Assembly (NCBI GenBank): GCA_965218945.1
Contig: OZ244718.1
Span: 2,294,001 to 2,358,000, forward strand
Direction of reading: 5' to 3'
DNA length: 64,000 nucleotides
Origin: DAOUJW01 sp965218945
GTDB taxonomy: Bacteria; Chloroflexota; Dehalococcoidia; Lucifugimonadales; UBA2985
The position numbers and the translations under genes were made by a program. Positions 7,403-17,145 of this stretch are shown here, piece by piece. Every line of letters starts with the position of its first letter. The stretch's first letter is position 1. The notes beneath the pieces are model-generated. The model was not told where the DNA came from, searched no databases, and worked only from the letters and a program-made list of their open reading frames with translations.

Positions 7403-10400
7403 GTGACATCTACAGTCTCCAAAGTTCTGGTTGTAGGCTCCGGCCCCATTGTCATAGGGCAGGCGGCGGAGTTCGATTACGCCGGCACCCAGGCGTGCAA
7501 GGCCCTCAGGGAGGAGGGCGTGACCACCGTTCTGGTCAACTCCAATCCGGCTACCATTATGACCGACGAGGGCATAGCGGACATAGTGTACATTGAGCCC
7601 CTGACGGTGGACGTCATCGAGCGAATCATCGAGCGGGAGAGGCCTCAGGGGATCCTTCCGACTCTGGGCGGGCAAACGGGCCTCAACCTCGCGGTGGCCC
7701 TGGCCGACGCCGGGGTGCTGGACAAGTACGGCGTCCGTCTCCTCGGCACGCCCCTGGAGACGATTCGCAGCGCGGAGGACAGGGAGCTCTTCCGTGACCT
7801 ATTGATCGAGATAGGAGAACCGACCCTGCCCAGCGACATCGCTCAGTCGCTGGACGACGTGCATCGCATAGTAGCGGAGATGGGGTTGCCCCTGGTCATA
7901 CGCCCTGCTTACACTCTCGGCGGTTCCGGAGGGGGTATAGCCAACAACCTGGAGGAGCTGGAGACGGTTGCCAAGAGCGGACTGGCCGCAAGCCCCATTC
8001 ACCAGATACTGCTTGAGCGCTCCCTGGTGGGCTGGAAGGAGATTGAGTACGAAGTTATGCGGGACGCGGCTGACAACTGCATAACCGTGTGCAACATGGA
8101 GAACTTTGACCCGATGGGCGTGCACACTGGCGACAGCATAGTCGTGGCTCCAAGCCAGACACTGACGGACAAGGAGTACCAGATGCTCCGCTCCGCGAGC
8201 CTGAAGATTATCCGAGCCTTGGGCATCGAGGGGGGATGCAACGTCCAGTTTGCCCTGAATCCGCACAGCATGGTGCAGGAGACCCTGCCCGGAAGCTGGG
8301 AGGCGGACAGCCCCTACTACGTTATAGAGGTGAACCCGCGCGTCAGCCGGAGTTCTGCCCTGGCCAGCAAGGCGACGGGCTATCCCATAGCTCGGGTGGC
8401 TGCGAAGATCGCGGTGGGCAAGCGGCTGGACGAGATACCCAACGCGGTTACCCAGCGCACCCTGGCTGCCTTCGAGCCGGCGCTGGACTACTGCGTGGTC
8501 AAGATACCCCGCTGGCCCTTCGACAAGTTCGCCGCGGGAGACCGCAGTATTGGCACTCAGATGAAGGCCACTGGCGAGGTGATGGCTATAGACCGCACCT
8601 TTGAGGCGGCCTTCCAGAAGGCGGTGCGCTCGTTGGAGATGGGGAGCCACACGCTTCTGTGGGAGGACAGGGATTGGCGGGACGGCGATAGCCCTGCCCT
8701 GGAGAGCCTTCCCCTCTATCCAACGGACCTTCGGCTCTGGGCGCTCATGGCAGCTCTGCGTCGTGACGCCGCCCCGGAAGAGATAGCGCGTCGCACAGGG
8801 ATAGATCCCTGGTTCCTCTACCAGCTCTCAAATATCGTGGATATGGAGAGGCGTCTTCTGAAGGAAGACCTGGCGCCGCGGCTGCTGTGGCAGGCCAAAC
8901 GCCTGGGCTTCTCCGACGTTCAGATAGCCACTTTTGGAGACCGCCTGCCTGAGCAGGTGCGCCAGCTCCGCCGCGATTGGGGAATAAGCCCCGTCTACAA
9001 GATGGTGGATACGTGCGCGGCGGAGTTTGAAGCGGCCACCCCATACTTCTACAGCACCTACGAGCAGGAGAACGAGGCGCACTTCCTGGAAGGTCCCAAG
9101 GCAGTGGTCATGGGCAGCGGGCCAATTCGGATAGGGCAGGGGATTGAGTTCGACTACTGCTCCGTCCATGCGGCTTGGGCCCTCCAGGAGGAGGGGGTCA
9201 AGAGCATAATGGCGAACTCTAACCCTGAGACAGTCTCAACCGATTTCGACACCAGCGACCGCCTCTACTTCGAGCCTCTGGACGAGGAGAGCGTCCTGGA
9301 CATACTGGAGAACGAAGCGGAAGAGGGAGCTGACCCCTCCATGTGCCCTCCGTCTATGGTGCAGTTCGGAGGCCAGACGGCGATCAACCTGTCTCAGTCC
9401 CTGGACCAGGCGGGTATGCCGATACTGGGATCCACCGCCGACGCAATCGACATCGCCTCGGACAGAAGTCGGTTCGAGGACTTCTTGGCTCGCCTGGGTA
9501 TACCACAGCCGCCTGGAGCGGGCATCACGTCTCTGGAGGAGGCCCTGAAGGTGGCCGACGGGACGGGCTACCCCGTTCTGGTGCGGCCCAGCTACGTACT
9601 GGGCGGCAGAGCTATGGAGATAGTGCAGAACGCCACGGAGCTTATACGCTACGTCACCGCCGCCGTGGAGATGGGCACGGGTCGTTCCATCCTGATTGAC
9701 AAGTACCTTAGCGGCCGCGAGGTGGAGGTGGACGCCATCTGCGACGGCGAGACGGTGTTCATACCCGGCATAATGGAGCACGTTGAGAGGGCGGGAGTGC
9801 ACAGCGGCGACTCTATGGCGATATACCCCGGTGTGACCCTCACCGATCAGGAGGTCAACACCCTCGTTGAGCATACGACACGCATAGGGATTGCCCTGAA
9901 AATGAAGGGACTGATGAACATCCAGTACGTGATCGTAGGCGGCAGCCCCTATCGTAGTCCACAGGCCATGCCGGAAGCCGGCGGCGAGTCGACTGTGTAC
10001 GTTCTGGAGGTGAATCCCCGCTCCAGTCGCACAGTGCCCTTCCTCTCCAAGGTCACCGGTGTTCCAATGGTGAAGCTGGCGACCAAGATAATGCTGGGCA
10101 GAACCCTGGCCGAAATGGGGTACAGCGGAGGTCTGGGAAAGCGGCAGAATTTGGTGGCCGTAAAGGCGCCGGTGTTTTCGATGTCCAAGCTGGCGGGAGT
10201 GGACACGTACCTTGGGCCTGAGATGAAGTCCACCGGCGAAGTCATGGGGATAGATTTCGACTTTCGCGGCGCGGTCGCCAAGGCACTGCTCGCCGGCGGT
10301 ATGCTGTTCCATCCCAACGGATCCGTACTCCTGAGCATTGCCGACAGAGACAAGGCGGAGGCCATGCCGCTTATCCGCGCTCTCGCGGAGAGCGGCTGCC

Positions 10401-10720
10401 GGCTGTACGCCACCGAGGGCACCGCGGCGATGGTGGAGGGCTTGGGCATCTCCGTCACCATGATCACCAAGAAGCTCAGCGAGGGCCATCCCAACGTCAT
10501 TGACATCATTATGAACGGGACTGTCGATGCGTTGGTGAACACCGTGACAGGGGAACGATCCCACTTGCAGGATGGGTTTCAGATTCGGCGGGCGGCGGTT
10601 GAGCGGCGCATTCCGTGCTTCACCTCCCTGGATACCGCAAGGGCCGCCGCGGAGAGCCTGCTCAACGGCCCGGGCGGGTACAGCGTCCGGCGTCGCAGCG
10701 AATACCTGGACGCGGAGTAG
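7403..10720 (+). CDS. carB: Carbamoyl phosphate synthase large subunit
   Basis: ATP-grasp enzyme that makes carbamoyl phosphate for both pyrimidine and arginine synthesis. It is 1105 residues, slightly longer than the usual ~1070, with the two homologous halves clear: VLVVGSGPIVIGQAAEFDYAG at the N-terminus and VVMGSGPIRIGQGIEFDYCSVH in the middle. Each has an ATP-grasp domain (NPRVSRSSALASKATGYPIA; NPRSSRTVPFLSKVTGVPMV) and there is a C-terminal MGS-like regulatory domain. The GTG at 7403 has GGAGA 7 nt upstream. The 140 bp after vapC hold no other feature I recognise. Confidence 0.96.
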   Translation: MTSTVSKVLVVGSGPIVIGQAAEFDYAGTQACKALREEGVTTVLVNSNPATIMTDEGIADIVYIEPLTVDVIERIIERERPQGILPTLGGQTGLNLAVALADAGVLDKYGVRLLGTPLETIRSAEDRELFRDLLIEIGEPTLPSDIAQSLDDVHRIVAEMGLPLVIRPAYTLGGSGGGIANNLEELETVAKSGLAASPIHQILLERSLVGWKEIEYEVMRDAADNCITVCNMENFDPMGVHTGDSIVVAPSQTLTDKEYQMLRSASLKIIRALGIEGGCNVQFALNPHSMVQETLPGSWEADSPYYVIEVNPRVSRSSALASKATGYPIARVAAKIAVGKRLDEIPNAVTQRTLAAFEPALDYCVVKIPRWPFDKFAAGDRSIGTQMKATGEVMAIDRTFEAAFQKAVRSLEMGSHTLLWEDRDWRDGDSPALESLPLYPTDLRLWALMAALRRDAAPEEIARRTGIDPWFLYQLSNIVDMERRLLKEDLAPRLLWQAKRLGFSDVQIATFGDRLPEQVRQLRRDWGISPVYKMVDTCAAEFEAATPYFYSTYEQENEAHFLEGPKAVVMGSGPIRIGQGIEFDYCSVHAAWALQEEGVKSIMANSNPETVSTDFDTSDRLYFEPLDEESVLDILENEAEEGADPSMCPPSMVQFGGQTAINLSQSLDQAGMPILGSTADAIDIASDRSRFEDFLARLGIPQPPGAGITSLEEALKVADGTGYPVLVRPSYVLGGRAMEIVQNATELIRYVTAAVEMGTGRSILIDKYLSGREVEVDAICDGETVFIPGIMEHVERAGVHSGDSMAIYPGVTLTDQEVNTLVEHTTRIGIALKMKGLMNIQYVIVGGSPYRSPQAMPEAGGESTVYVLEVNPRSSRTVPFLSKVTGVPMVKLATKIMLGRTLAEMGYSGGLGKRQNLVAVKAPVFSMSKLAGVDTYLGPEMKSTGEVMGIDFDFRGAVAKALLAGGMLFHPNGSVLLSIADRDKAEAMPLIRALAESGCRLYATEGTAAMVEGLGISVTMITKKLSEGHPNVIDIIMNGTVDALVNTVTGERSHLQDGFQIRRAAVERRIPCFTSLDTARAAAESLLNGPGGYSVRRRSEYLDAE

Positions 10721-10725
10721 GGCTG

Positions 10726-11973
10726 TTGCTCCGGCTGCGGCTGGACTGGATTGACCGCGACGGCAAGCTGCTCATCCTGGCGGGGGGTGTCCAAGCCTTT
10801 GCCTTGGGGTATCTGGTCGGCGTCTTGCCGGGCTACATGAGCGCGCTGGGGGCTGGCGCGATCTATTATGGATTCCTGTTGACCGCTGGCGCAATTGGGG
10901 CGCTTCTTCTGACGCTCCTCGTTATCATCATCACGGAGAGGGTAGGCCGGCGTCGCCTGCTGGTAGTGTTTACGCTGATAGCGTCTGCCGCGGGTGCGGG
11001 GATGGTACTTACCGGTAACCATGTGCTGCTATTGGCATTTGCCTTCATAGGTGCGCTGGGTCGTGGTAGTGACGACCTTCAACTCACCCGCCCTCTATGG
11101 CAAGCAAGCCTGACTAATACTGCTTACCCGAACAAAAGGACGGACCTGTTTGCCGTATATTATATCGCCTTGATCGTGGCAGGTTTCCTTGGAGGGACAG
11201 TATCAACCGCGCTTGAGGGCTCACTAAATTTTTTGGACATTAGTGAGATTATCGAGCTCAGGGCAATGATCCTTGTCTTCGTCGTCCTGATGCTTGTTGC
11301 GGCCCTCCTTTACAGCCGGGTATCTTCAGAAGTGGAGGCGCCAGCCGAGGCGAGGAAGCTGATGAACCCCTTCAAGCTCCCTTCGCGGCGCGTCATTTTT
11401 ACTCTCGCGGGGTTGTTCGGCCTGAACAGCCTCGCTGGGGCCATGCTTCTTCAGAGCGTGTTTATCCACTGGATTATCAACTGGTCTGAAGAGGAAAGGA
11501 GGGAGATGCTCCTTTTGGTCCTGTCGGCGGGCCTTTTGTCTGCGGTTCTTGTGGTGCCTGCTCTGTGGCTGGCGGCCAAGATGGCCAACCGGTTTGGGCT
11601 TGTCAACACCCTTGTGATTACCCAAATGCCCGCCGCTCTACTTATGATTCCAGCTGCTTTTGTGCCCTTAGGCGGCCTCGGTGTACTATACTCCTTTCTG
11701 GAACGGCTGAGCGCTCCACTGCGCGCCTCCTACATCATGGCTGTGGTCGCTCCGGAGGAGAGGGTTGCCATGGCGGGAATCACTATTCTGGGGATGAGCT
11801 TTCTGGGAGTGGTGGGTTCTGGGATTGGATTGGTTTTTACCCACTCTGTTCCGATAATCATTCCACTCTTTATCGGCGGTTTGCTGGCGACAGCCGCGAA
11901 CTTAGCGCTGTACCGCCTCTTCCGCAACGTGAGGCCCCCGGAAGAGATGGAGAGGGCGGCCTCAGATGCGTGA
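10726..11973 (+). CDS. MFS transporter (first of tandem pair)
   Basis: A 415-residue multi-pass membrane protein of the major facilitator type, with many hydrophobic segments and the loop ERVGRRRLLV after TM2 that corresponds to the MFS motif A. The substrate cannot be told. The reading frame is open back into carB, but the start is placed at TTG 10726, just after the carB stop, because this aligns with the neighbour's N-terminus (WIDRDGK here, WVSRDGK there). A CTG/TTG start is not certain. The C-terminal RLFRNVRPPEEME is shared with the next gene. Confidence 0.75.
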   Translation: MLRLRLDWIDRDGKLLILAGGVQAFALGYLVGVLPGYMSALGAGAIYYGFLLTAGAIGALLLTLLVIIITERVGRRRLLVVFTLIASAAGAGMVLTGNHVLLLAFAFIGALGRGSDDLQLTRPLWQASLTNTAYPNKRTDLFAVYYIALIVAGFLGGTVSTALEGSLNFLDISEIIELRAMILVFVVLMLVAALLYSRVSSEVEAPAEARKLMNPFKLPSRRVIFTLAGLFGLNSLAGAMLLQSVFIHWIINWSEEERREMLLLVLSAGLLSAVLVVPALWLAAKMANRFGLVNTLVITQMPAALLMIPAAFVPLGGLGVLYSFLERLSAPLRASYIMAVVAPEERVAMAGITILGMSFLGVVGSGIGLVFTHSVPIIIPLFIGGLLATAANLALYRLFRNVRPPEEMERAASDA

Positions 11974-11991
11974 TAAGGCGCAATACCAAAT

Positions 11992-13272
11992 ATGATGCAA
12001 AGTCGAGCGCTTCCTCTGAGTTGGGTGAGCCGGGACGGCAAGGTAATCATCTTGGCGAGGTCCGTGCGCACCTTTGCCCAGGGGTCAATTGCCGTCCTCT
12101 TCGCCGTCTACCTGGATATGCTGGGGTTCAGCCTTACCCAGATAGGGGTGTTCTTCAGCTTCGGAGTGGCAGGGGCCGCTTTCTTCGCATTCCTGGTTTC
12201 GCTGATTGCAGAGAAGGCGGGCAGGCGGCGGACCCTGATCGCGTTGACATTGATGACGGCCGCTGCCGGCGTGGTGATGGTCTTGACGGACGATGTCTTG
12301 GTTCTGACGGCCTTCGCCTTTCTGGGTTATCTGAGCGGAGTGGGCGGTGGCGGAGGAGCCCAGCCGACACAGCCGATGGAGCAGGCCAGCCTTGCGGACG
12401 CGGCGTCCGACGACAGGCGTACGGACCTCTTCGCCGTGTATGGCATCGTCTCCACGAGCGCCGCAGCCGTCGGAGCGCTGGCCGCCGGGCTTCCGGATGT
12501 AATCCAGGGACAGTTAGGTTTAACTGAGCTTGCCGCCTTCAAGGCAATGTTCATCGCCTTTGTCGTCCTGCTTGTAGCTGTGGCGCTTCTCTATGGAATG
12601 CTCTCGTCCGGCGTAGAGGCGCGCCCAGAGGCAAGGCATTGGGTGAATCCCCTAACGCTTCCCTCCAGGCGAATCATTTTCACACTAGCGGCGTTGTTTA
12701 GCGTTGACCACTTTGCGGGGTCGTTGCTTCTTCAGAGCCTGGTCGCCTACTGGTTCAACACACGATTTGGGCTGGAACTGGGAACGCTCGCCCTGGTCTT
12801 CTTCTTTTCCCACGTTCTCGCGGCCATCTCGCTATGGCTGGCTGCCAGGATTGCCGCCAGGATTGGGCTCATCAACACAATGGTGTTCACCCACATCCCG
12901 GCAAGCCTGTTCCTGATAGCCGCCGCCTTTGCGCCCACAGCAACTCTTGCGGTGCTGTTCTGGCAGCTGCGCTCCTTCCTGAGTCAAATGGACGTGCCTA
13001 CGCGTACCTCGTATACGATGGCGGTGGTCGGGCCAGAGGAGCGGGTGGCCATGGCAGGCATACACATCGTGGGGAGGAGCGTTTCGGGTATCGGCGGTCC
13101 GGCGATTGCGACGGCACTGTGGCAGGCGGTCTCGGCCGGCGCTCCGCTGATTGCGTGCGCAGTGTTGAAGATAGCCTACGACATATCCCTCTACTTCATG
13201 TTTCGCAACGTGAAGCCTCCGGAGGAGATGGAAAAGGCAGAGCAGGAGACCGGCGGGAGCGCGCGCCAGTAG
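11992..13272 (+). CDS. MFS transporter (second of tandem pair)
   Basis: A 426-residue membrane protein paralogous to the gene before it along its full length: both have WxxRDGK near the start, GRRR after TM2, a YxMAVVxPEERVAMAGI segment in the second half and an FRNVxPPEEME end. MFS transporter, substrate unknown. It is transcribed 18 bp after its paralogue, and the pair may be an extension of the pyr transcript (carB ends only a few bases before the first copy). Confidence 0.82.
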   Translation: MMQSRALPLSWVSRDGKVIILARSVRTFAQGSIAVLFAVYLDMLGFSLTQIGVFFSFGVAGAAFFAFLVSLIAEKAGRRRTLIALTLMTAAAGVVMVLTDDVLVLTAFAFLGYLSGVGGGGGAQPTQPMEQASLADAASDDRRTDLFAVYGIVSTSAAAVGALAAGLPDVIQGQLGLTELAAFKAMFIAFVVLLVAVALLYGMLSSGVEARPEARHWVNPLTLPSRRIIFTLAALFSVDHFAGSLLLQSLVAYWFNTRFGLELGTLALVFFFSHVLAAISLWLAARIAARIGLINTMVFTHIPASLFLIAAAFAPTATLAVLFWQLRSFLSQMDVPTRTSYTMAVVGPEERVAMAGIHIVGRSVSGIGGPAIATALWQAVSAGAPLIACAVLKIAYDISLYFMFRNVKPPEEMEKAEQETGGSARQ

Positions 13273-13382
13273 GGGTCAGCTCACATAGCCCCGCGTGGTC
13301 GAGAGGATGGCTTGTAGTTATGCGTGACCTGGGATTACTATGGTTTCAACTAGCCGGTCTTTAGACGAAGGAGCACCCAACT

Positions 13383-14966
13383 ATGATTGAGGCAGCCTTG
13401 GACGATCTCCGCAGCCGCAACCTGGTGTCGCGCATCTGGCGCGGAGACCACACCGTCTGGAAGCCGGACCCGACGGAGATTTCAGACAGACTTGGCTGGC
13501 TCACCATCACCGACCGGATGCGCGACCGGGTCTCAGGTCTCGAGGAATTTGCCGCAGAGGTCAAGGACGAGGGATTTCGGCACGTTGTAGTGCTGGGCAT
13601 GGGAGGGAGCAGCCTGGGGACGGAGGTAATCGGCCAGACCTTCGGCAGCGCCGTGGGCTACCCCAAGCTAATAGTGCTGGACTCCACGATCCCCGATTCA
13701 GTGCAAGCCGTAAACGACGAAATAGATCCGGTCAGAACGCTGTTCCTGGTTTCTTCCAAGTCCGGGACTACAATTGAACCCCTGGCCTTCTACAACCACT
13801 TCCGTAGCCTGGTTGATGCGAAGGCCGCGGAGAGGGTGGCGGGCCAGCGCTTTGCAGCCATCACGGACCCCGGGACTTCCCTGGAGAGAGTGGCCGAGTT
13901 TGATCGCTTCCGGCGCGTCTTCCTGAACGCCTCCGATATAGGCGGACGTTACTCCGTCCTCTCGTACTTTGGGATGGTCCCGGCGGCTCTGGCCGGTGTT
14001 GACGTTGCCAAGCTGCTGGAGAGGGCGGACGGCATGAGGGACGCCTGCGCCCCGTATGTGGACGTCAACGACAATCCGGGCGCGCGTCTGGGGGCAGTCA
14101 TGGCCTCCCACGCCGCACAGGGCCGTGACAAGCTGAGCCTGGTTCTGTCGCCATCAATTGCCGGTTTTGGGCTGTGGGTTGAGCAGCTCATCGCCGAGAG
14201 CACCGGCAAGGAGGGACGGGGCATCATCCCGGTGGTTGGCGAACCCCTTGCAGGCCCGTCCTGCTACGGCGACGACCGGCAGTTCGTGTATCTGCGGCTG
14301 GACGGAGATAACAATGGCGACTTGGACGCAGCTATGGCGGACCTGGAGTCGGCCGGACAGCCTGTGGTGAGGCTGGAGCTTGGCGACAAGTACGACCTGG
14401 GCGCGGAGTTCTTCCGATGGCAGTTCGCTACGGCGGTTGCCGGGAGCGTTCTGGGAATCCACCCCTTCGACCAGCCCAACGTGCAGCAGGCCAAGGACGA
14501 GACGGCCAGAGGTCTCCGGGAGCACCAGGAGTCTGGCAGGCTGCCACAGCCGGAGGAGTCCGGCTCGATTGAGGAGCTGCTCTCCCAAGCCAGGCCGGGC
14601 GACTACCTGGCTATATTGGCCTATGTTCGCGAGACTCAAGAGACCAACGAGGCGCTGACGGAACTCAGACGTCGGGTTATGGAGCGCTATCATATCGCCA
14701 CCACCGTGGGGTACGGCCCGCGGTTCCTTCACTCTACGGGCCAGATCCACAAGGGCGGCCCCAACAGCGGCCTGTTCCTGCAGATCAGCGCAGAGCGTCA
14801 GGATGACATCCCGGTGCCCCGAGAGCCTTACACCTTCGGAGTGCTGGCGGACGCCCAGGCGTTGGGCGATATGAGAGCATTGCAGGCACAGGGCCGCCGC
14901 ATCGCCGGCGTGCCGTTGAAAGGGCAGCATGGAGAGCAGCTCAGGCGCATTGCAGAGAGTGTATAG
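13383..14966 (+). CDS. pgi: Glucose-6-phosphate isomerase
   Basis: Interconverts glucose 6-phosphate and fructose 6-phosphate. The 527-residue protein has GMGGSSLGTEV (sugar phosphate loop), SSKSGTTIEP (phosphate-binding SIS motif) and the C-terminal QIHKGGPNSG segment. Its sequence style is that of the Pgi half of the bifunctional transaldolase/Pgi fusions, but no transaldolase is attached. AAGGAG lies upstream of the ATG. With gnd next, it points to a hexose phosphate/pentose phosphate group. Confidence 0.92.
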   Translation: MIEAALDDLRSRNLVSRIWRGDHTVWKPDPTEISDRLGWLTITDRMRDRVSGLEEFAAEVKDEGFRHVVVLGMGGSSLGTEVIGQTFGSAVGYPKLIVLDSTIPDSVQAVNDEIDPVRTLFLVSSKSGTTIEPLAFYNHFRSLVDAKAAERVAGQRFAAITDPGTSLERVAEFDRFRRVFLNASDIGGRYSVLSYFGMVPAALAGVDVAKLLERADGMRDACAPYVDVNDNPGARLGAVMASHAAQGRDKLSLVLSPSIAGFGLWVEQLIAESTGKEGRGIIPVVGEPLAGPSCYGDDRQFVYLRLDGDNNGDLDAAMADLESAGQPVVRLELGDKYDLGAEFFRWQFATAVAGSVLGIHPFDQPNVQQAKDETARGLREHQESGRLPQPEESGSIEELLSQARPGDYLAILAYVRETQETNEALTELRRRVMERYHIATTVGYGPRFLHSTGQIHKGGPNSGLFLQISAERQDDIPVPREPYTFGVLADAQALGDMRALQAQGRRIAGVPLKGQHGEQLRRIAESV

Positions 14967-15103
14967 CCCTTGCACTGACACGCGCTGTAATACGCTGTTA
15001 CGTACTTGTAAGAGCTTATCGTAAGGCTAACCTTGAATCAACGTGGAATACACGCAGGTCGGTCTCCTTCGGGCAGGGCAAGTGTGAGAAAGGTGTCAGG
15101 ACT

Positions 15104-16012
15104 ATGGACATAGGCATGATAGGCTTGGGACGCATGGGCGGGGACATGTCGCGGCGTCTTATGAGAGGCGGGCACAGAGTAGTCGTCTATGACTCGCAGC
15201 CGGAGGCGGTGCAGGCGCTGGTGGACGAAGGCGCAGACGGCGCATCGTCGATAGAAGATCTGGCCGGAAAGCTACCATCGCCCAGAGTAGCCTGGGTCAT
15301 GGTGCCTTCGGGGGAGCCGACCGAATCCACCATAGACGCCCTTGCTGATGCCCTGTCTCCCGAAGACGTAATCATAGACGGGGGCAACTCCAACTACAAG
15401 GATAGCATTCGCCGCGCCGCGTCCCTGGCGGAGCGCGGGTTGTTCTTCATGGACGCGGGCACCAGCGGCGGAATCTGGGGCCTTGAGGAGGGCTACAGCA
15501 TAATGGTTGGAGGAGACCCGGAGGTCTTCCGGAGGCTGGAGCCGATCTTCCAAACCCTCGCGCCGGGATCGGACATTGGCTATGGGAGAGTCGGCCCGGC
15601 CGGTTCGGGGCACTTCGTCAAGATGGTGCACAACGGCATCGAGTACGGGCTGATGCAGGCCTACGCAGAGGGTTTTGAGCTGATGGGGGCGAAGGAGGAA
15701 TTTGGCCTGGACGTGGCCCAGATAGCCAGGATATGGCGGAACGGAAGCGTCGTACGCTCCTGGCTGCTGGACCTGACGGCCGCGGCCCTGGATGAAGATC
15801 CGGCGCTGGAGACCATCCAGGCATACGTCGAGGACTCCGGCGAGGGCAGGTGGACCGTCCAGGAGTCCGTCGACCTCAACGTTCCGACCCCAGTAATATC
15901 CCTGGCTCTGCAGGCCAGATTCCGCTCGCGACAGGAGCAGCCCTTTGGCGCCAGGTTGCTGGCGGCCATGCGCAACCAGTTCGGCGGTCACGCTGTGAAG
16001 AGAGCTGAGTAG
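15104..16012 (+). CDS. gnd: 6-phosphogluconate dehydrogenase, short (decarboxylating) form
   Basis: Oxidises 6-phosphogluconate to ribulose 5-phosphate and CO2. At 302 residues it is the short GndA/YqeC-type enzyme rather than the ~470-residue form. The Rossmann motif is GMIGLGRMGGDMSRRL, the substrate motif is DAGTSGGIWGLEEGYSIMVGG, and the catalytic region GHFVKMVHNGIEYG holds the lysine and asparagine. The 137 bp between pgi and gnd hold no feature I can name. A strong hairpin follows the gene. Confidence 0.93.
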   Translation: MDIGMIGLGRMGGDMSRRLMRGGHRVVVYDSQPEAVQALVDEGADGASSIEDLAGKLPSPRVAWVMVPSGEPTESTIDALADALSPEDVIIDGGNSNYKDSIRRAASLAERGLFFMDAGTSGGIWGLEEGYSIMVGGDPEVFRRLEPIFQTLAPGSDIGYGRVGPAGSGHFVKMVHNGIEYGLMQAYAEGFELMGAKEEFGLDVAQIARIWRNGSVVRSWLLDLTAAALDEDPALETIQAYVEDSGEGRWTVQESVDLNVPTPVISLALQARFRSRQEQPFGARLLAAMRNQFGGHAVKRAE

Positions 16013-16054
16013 CCCCATCCAGGGTTGCTCTGTGGTCAGCGTCTACTCAAGAAA

Positions 16055-16092
16055 AAGAAGAAGGCGCGGTGGAAACACCGCGCCTTCTTCTT
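16055..16092. terminator. Bidirectional terminator hairpin
   Basis: A perfect 17-bp stem (16055-16071 with 16076-16092) closed by a GAAA tetraloop, between the convergent gnd (+) and enoyl-CoA hydratase (-) genes. Pyrimidine-rich tracts flank it in both directions, so it probably stops both transcripts. Confidence 0.85.
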
Positions 16093-16124
16093 ACTCAGGC
16101 TAAAGCGATTTGCTCAGAGACGCC

Positions 16125-16937
16125 TTATCTGCCCTTCCAGTCGGGCGCTCGCTTCTCCGCAAAGGCCTTGGGGCCTTCCAGCCTGTCTTCGCTCTTGGAA
16201 ACCGTCTCCTGGAGGGGTCGGTTCAGCTCTCGCAGGTGGTCCAGAAGCAGCGTCCCCGTTGGCGGAGTGGGCGGGTTGTGGTGGAGCCGCACGCCGTTCT
16301 TGAGGGCCCTGAGAGCCAGGGGAGCGCACAGCTTCAGGAGGCCGGCAACTCTCTCCGCCTCTTCGATAAGAGCGTCCCTATCGGGAACAAGGGCCTGGAC
16401 GAGGCCGATGTCGTAGGCTCGCTCTGCGGTCATGTGGGCTCCCGTGAGGATAATCCACATGGCCTCTCCCATCGGGACAAAGCCCATCTCCATGGTGTCT
16501 ACGGAGTTGATGGGGGTCAGGCTGCGCAGAGGCTCCGGCATTCCGAAGCGCGACTTCTCGGTGGCGACGCGGATGTCACAGCGGTTGGCAAGCTGCATAC
16601 CGCCGGCAAGGGCGTAGCCGTCGATGGCTGCGATGGTTGGTTTCAGGCACTCGTAAACAGCCTGGCTGCCCGATGGCGTGTTCCGCGACCAAGCGGCGCC
16701 GGCGGCGGAGTCGCCCTGGGCCTGCTCCTTGAGGTCGTTTCCTGCGCAGAAGGCACGGCCTCCCTCGCCAATGACAACGGCTACCAGCACGTCGTCGTCG
16801 GCCTCGACCTCTTGAAAGGCCTCCGTGATGGCTATACGGATCTCGGTGTTCAGGGCGTTCATCGCCTCCGGGCGGTTCAGGGTCACCCAGGCTATTCTAT
16901 CTCGCTTCTCGTACTTGACCGTATTCGACGCAGGCAT
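16125..16937 (-). CDS. Enoyl-CoA hydratase/isomerase family protein
   Basis: A 270-residue crotonase-fold protein. It has the oxyanion-hole segment GRAFCAGNDLKE (about 65-76), the second glycine region AAIDGYALAGGMQLA and the family's FGMPE segment. Members hydrate, isomerise or cleave acyl-CoA esters; the substrate cannot be told. Family members often have a catalytic Glu at the first site, and the LTPINSVDTME region differs from housekeeping FadB-type hydratases. The ATG at 16937 follows AAGGAGGG; the open frame further upstream is not used. Confidence 0.88.
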   Translation of the reverse strand: MPASNTVKYEKRDRIAWVTLNRPEAMNALNTEIRIAITEAFQEVEADDDVLVAVVIGEGGRAFCAGNDLKEQAQGDSAAGAAWSRNTPSGSQAVYECLKPTIAAIDGYALAGGMQLANRCDIRVATEKSRFGMPEPLRSLTPINSVDTMEMGFVPMGEAMWIILTGAHMTAERAYDIGLVQALVPDRDALIEEAERVAGLLKLCAPLALRALKNGVRLHHNPPTPPTGTLLLDHLRELNRPLQETVSKSEDRLEGPKAFAEKRAPDWKGR

Positions 16938-17072
16938 GTTTCCCTCCTTGCTGTAGTCTTGGTTGGGCCGCCGTTCCGGGCCGTCGACTTGAAGTCCTCG
17001 GAACGACCATATAATACACGAGTCACCCGCCAGGCCGCAATCCAGGAGGAGACCTCGCCGAGGGTTCATCCG

Positions 17073-17105
17073 GCTTAACTACCCGATATGCCAGGGTTAC
17101 TACCA
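17073..17105 (+). promoter_or_regulatory. Possible weak Pho-box array upstream of phoB
   Basis: Three degenerate 11-bp units (GCTTAACTACC, CGATATGCCAG, GGTTACTACCA) in the same phase as the better arrays downstream. They would allow the PhoB/PhoR system to control itself. Weaker than the other arrays, so only tentative. Confidence 0.3.
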
Positions 17106-17145
17106 CAACAGAGGCACCCTGACCGCAATCTGCGGGGGTTTAAAG

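Noticed and set aside
10615..10725. Extended N-terminus of the first MFS transporter inside carB
   Set aside because: The extra residues are Arg/Gly/Pro-rich, lie in the coding sequence of carB in another frame and do not align with the paralogue; the start is placed after carB.
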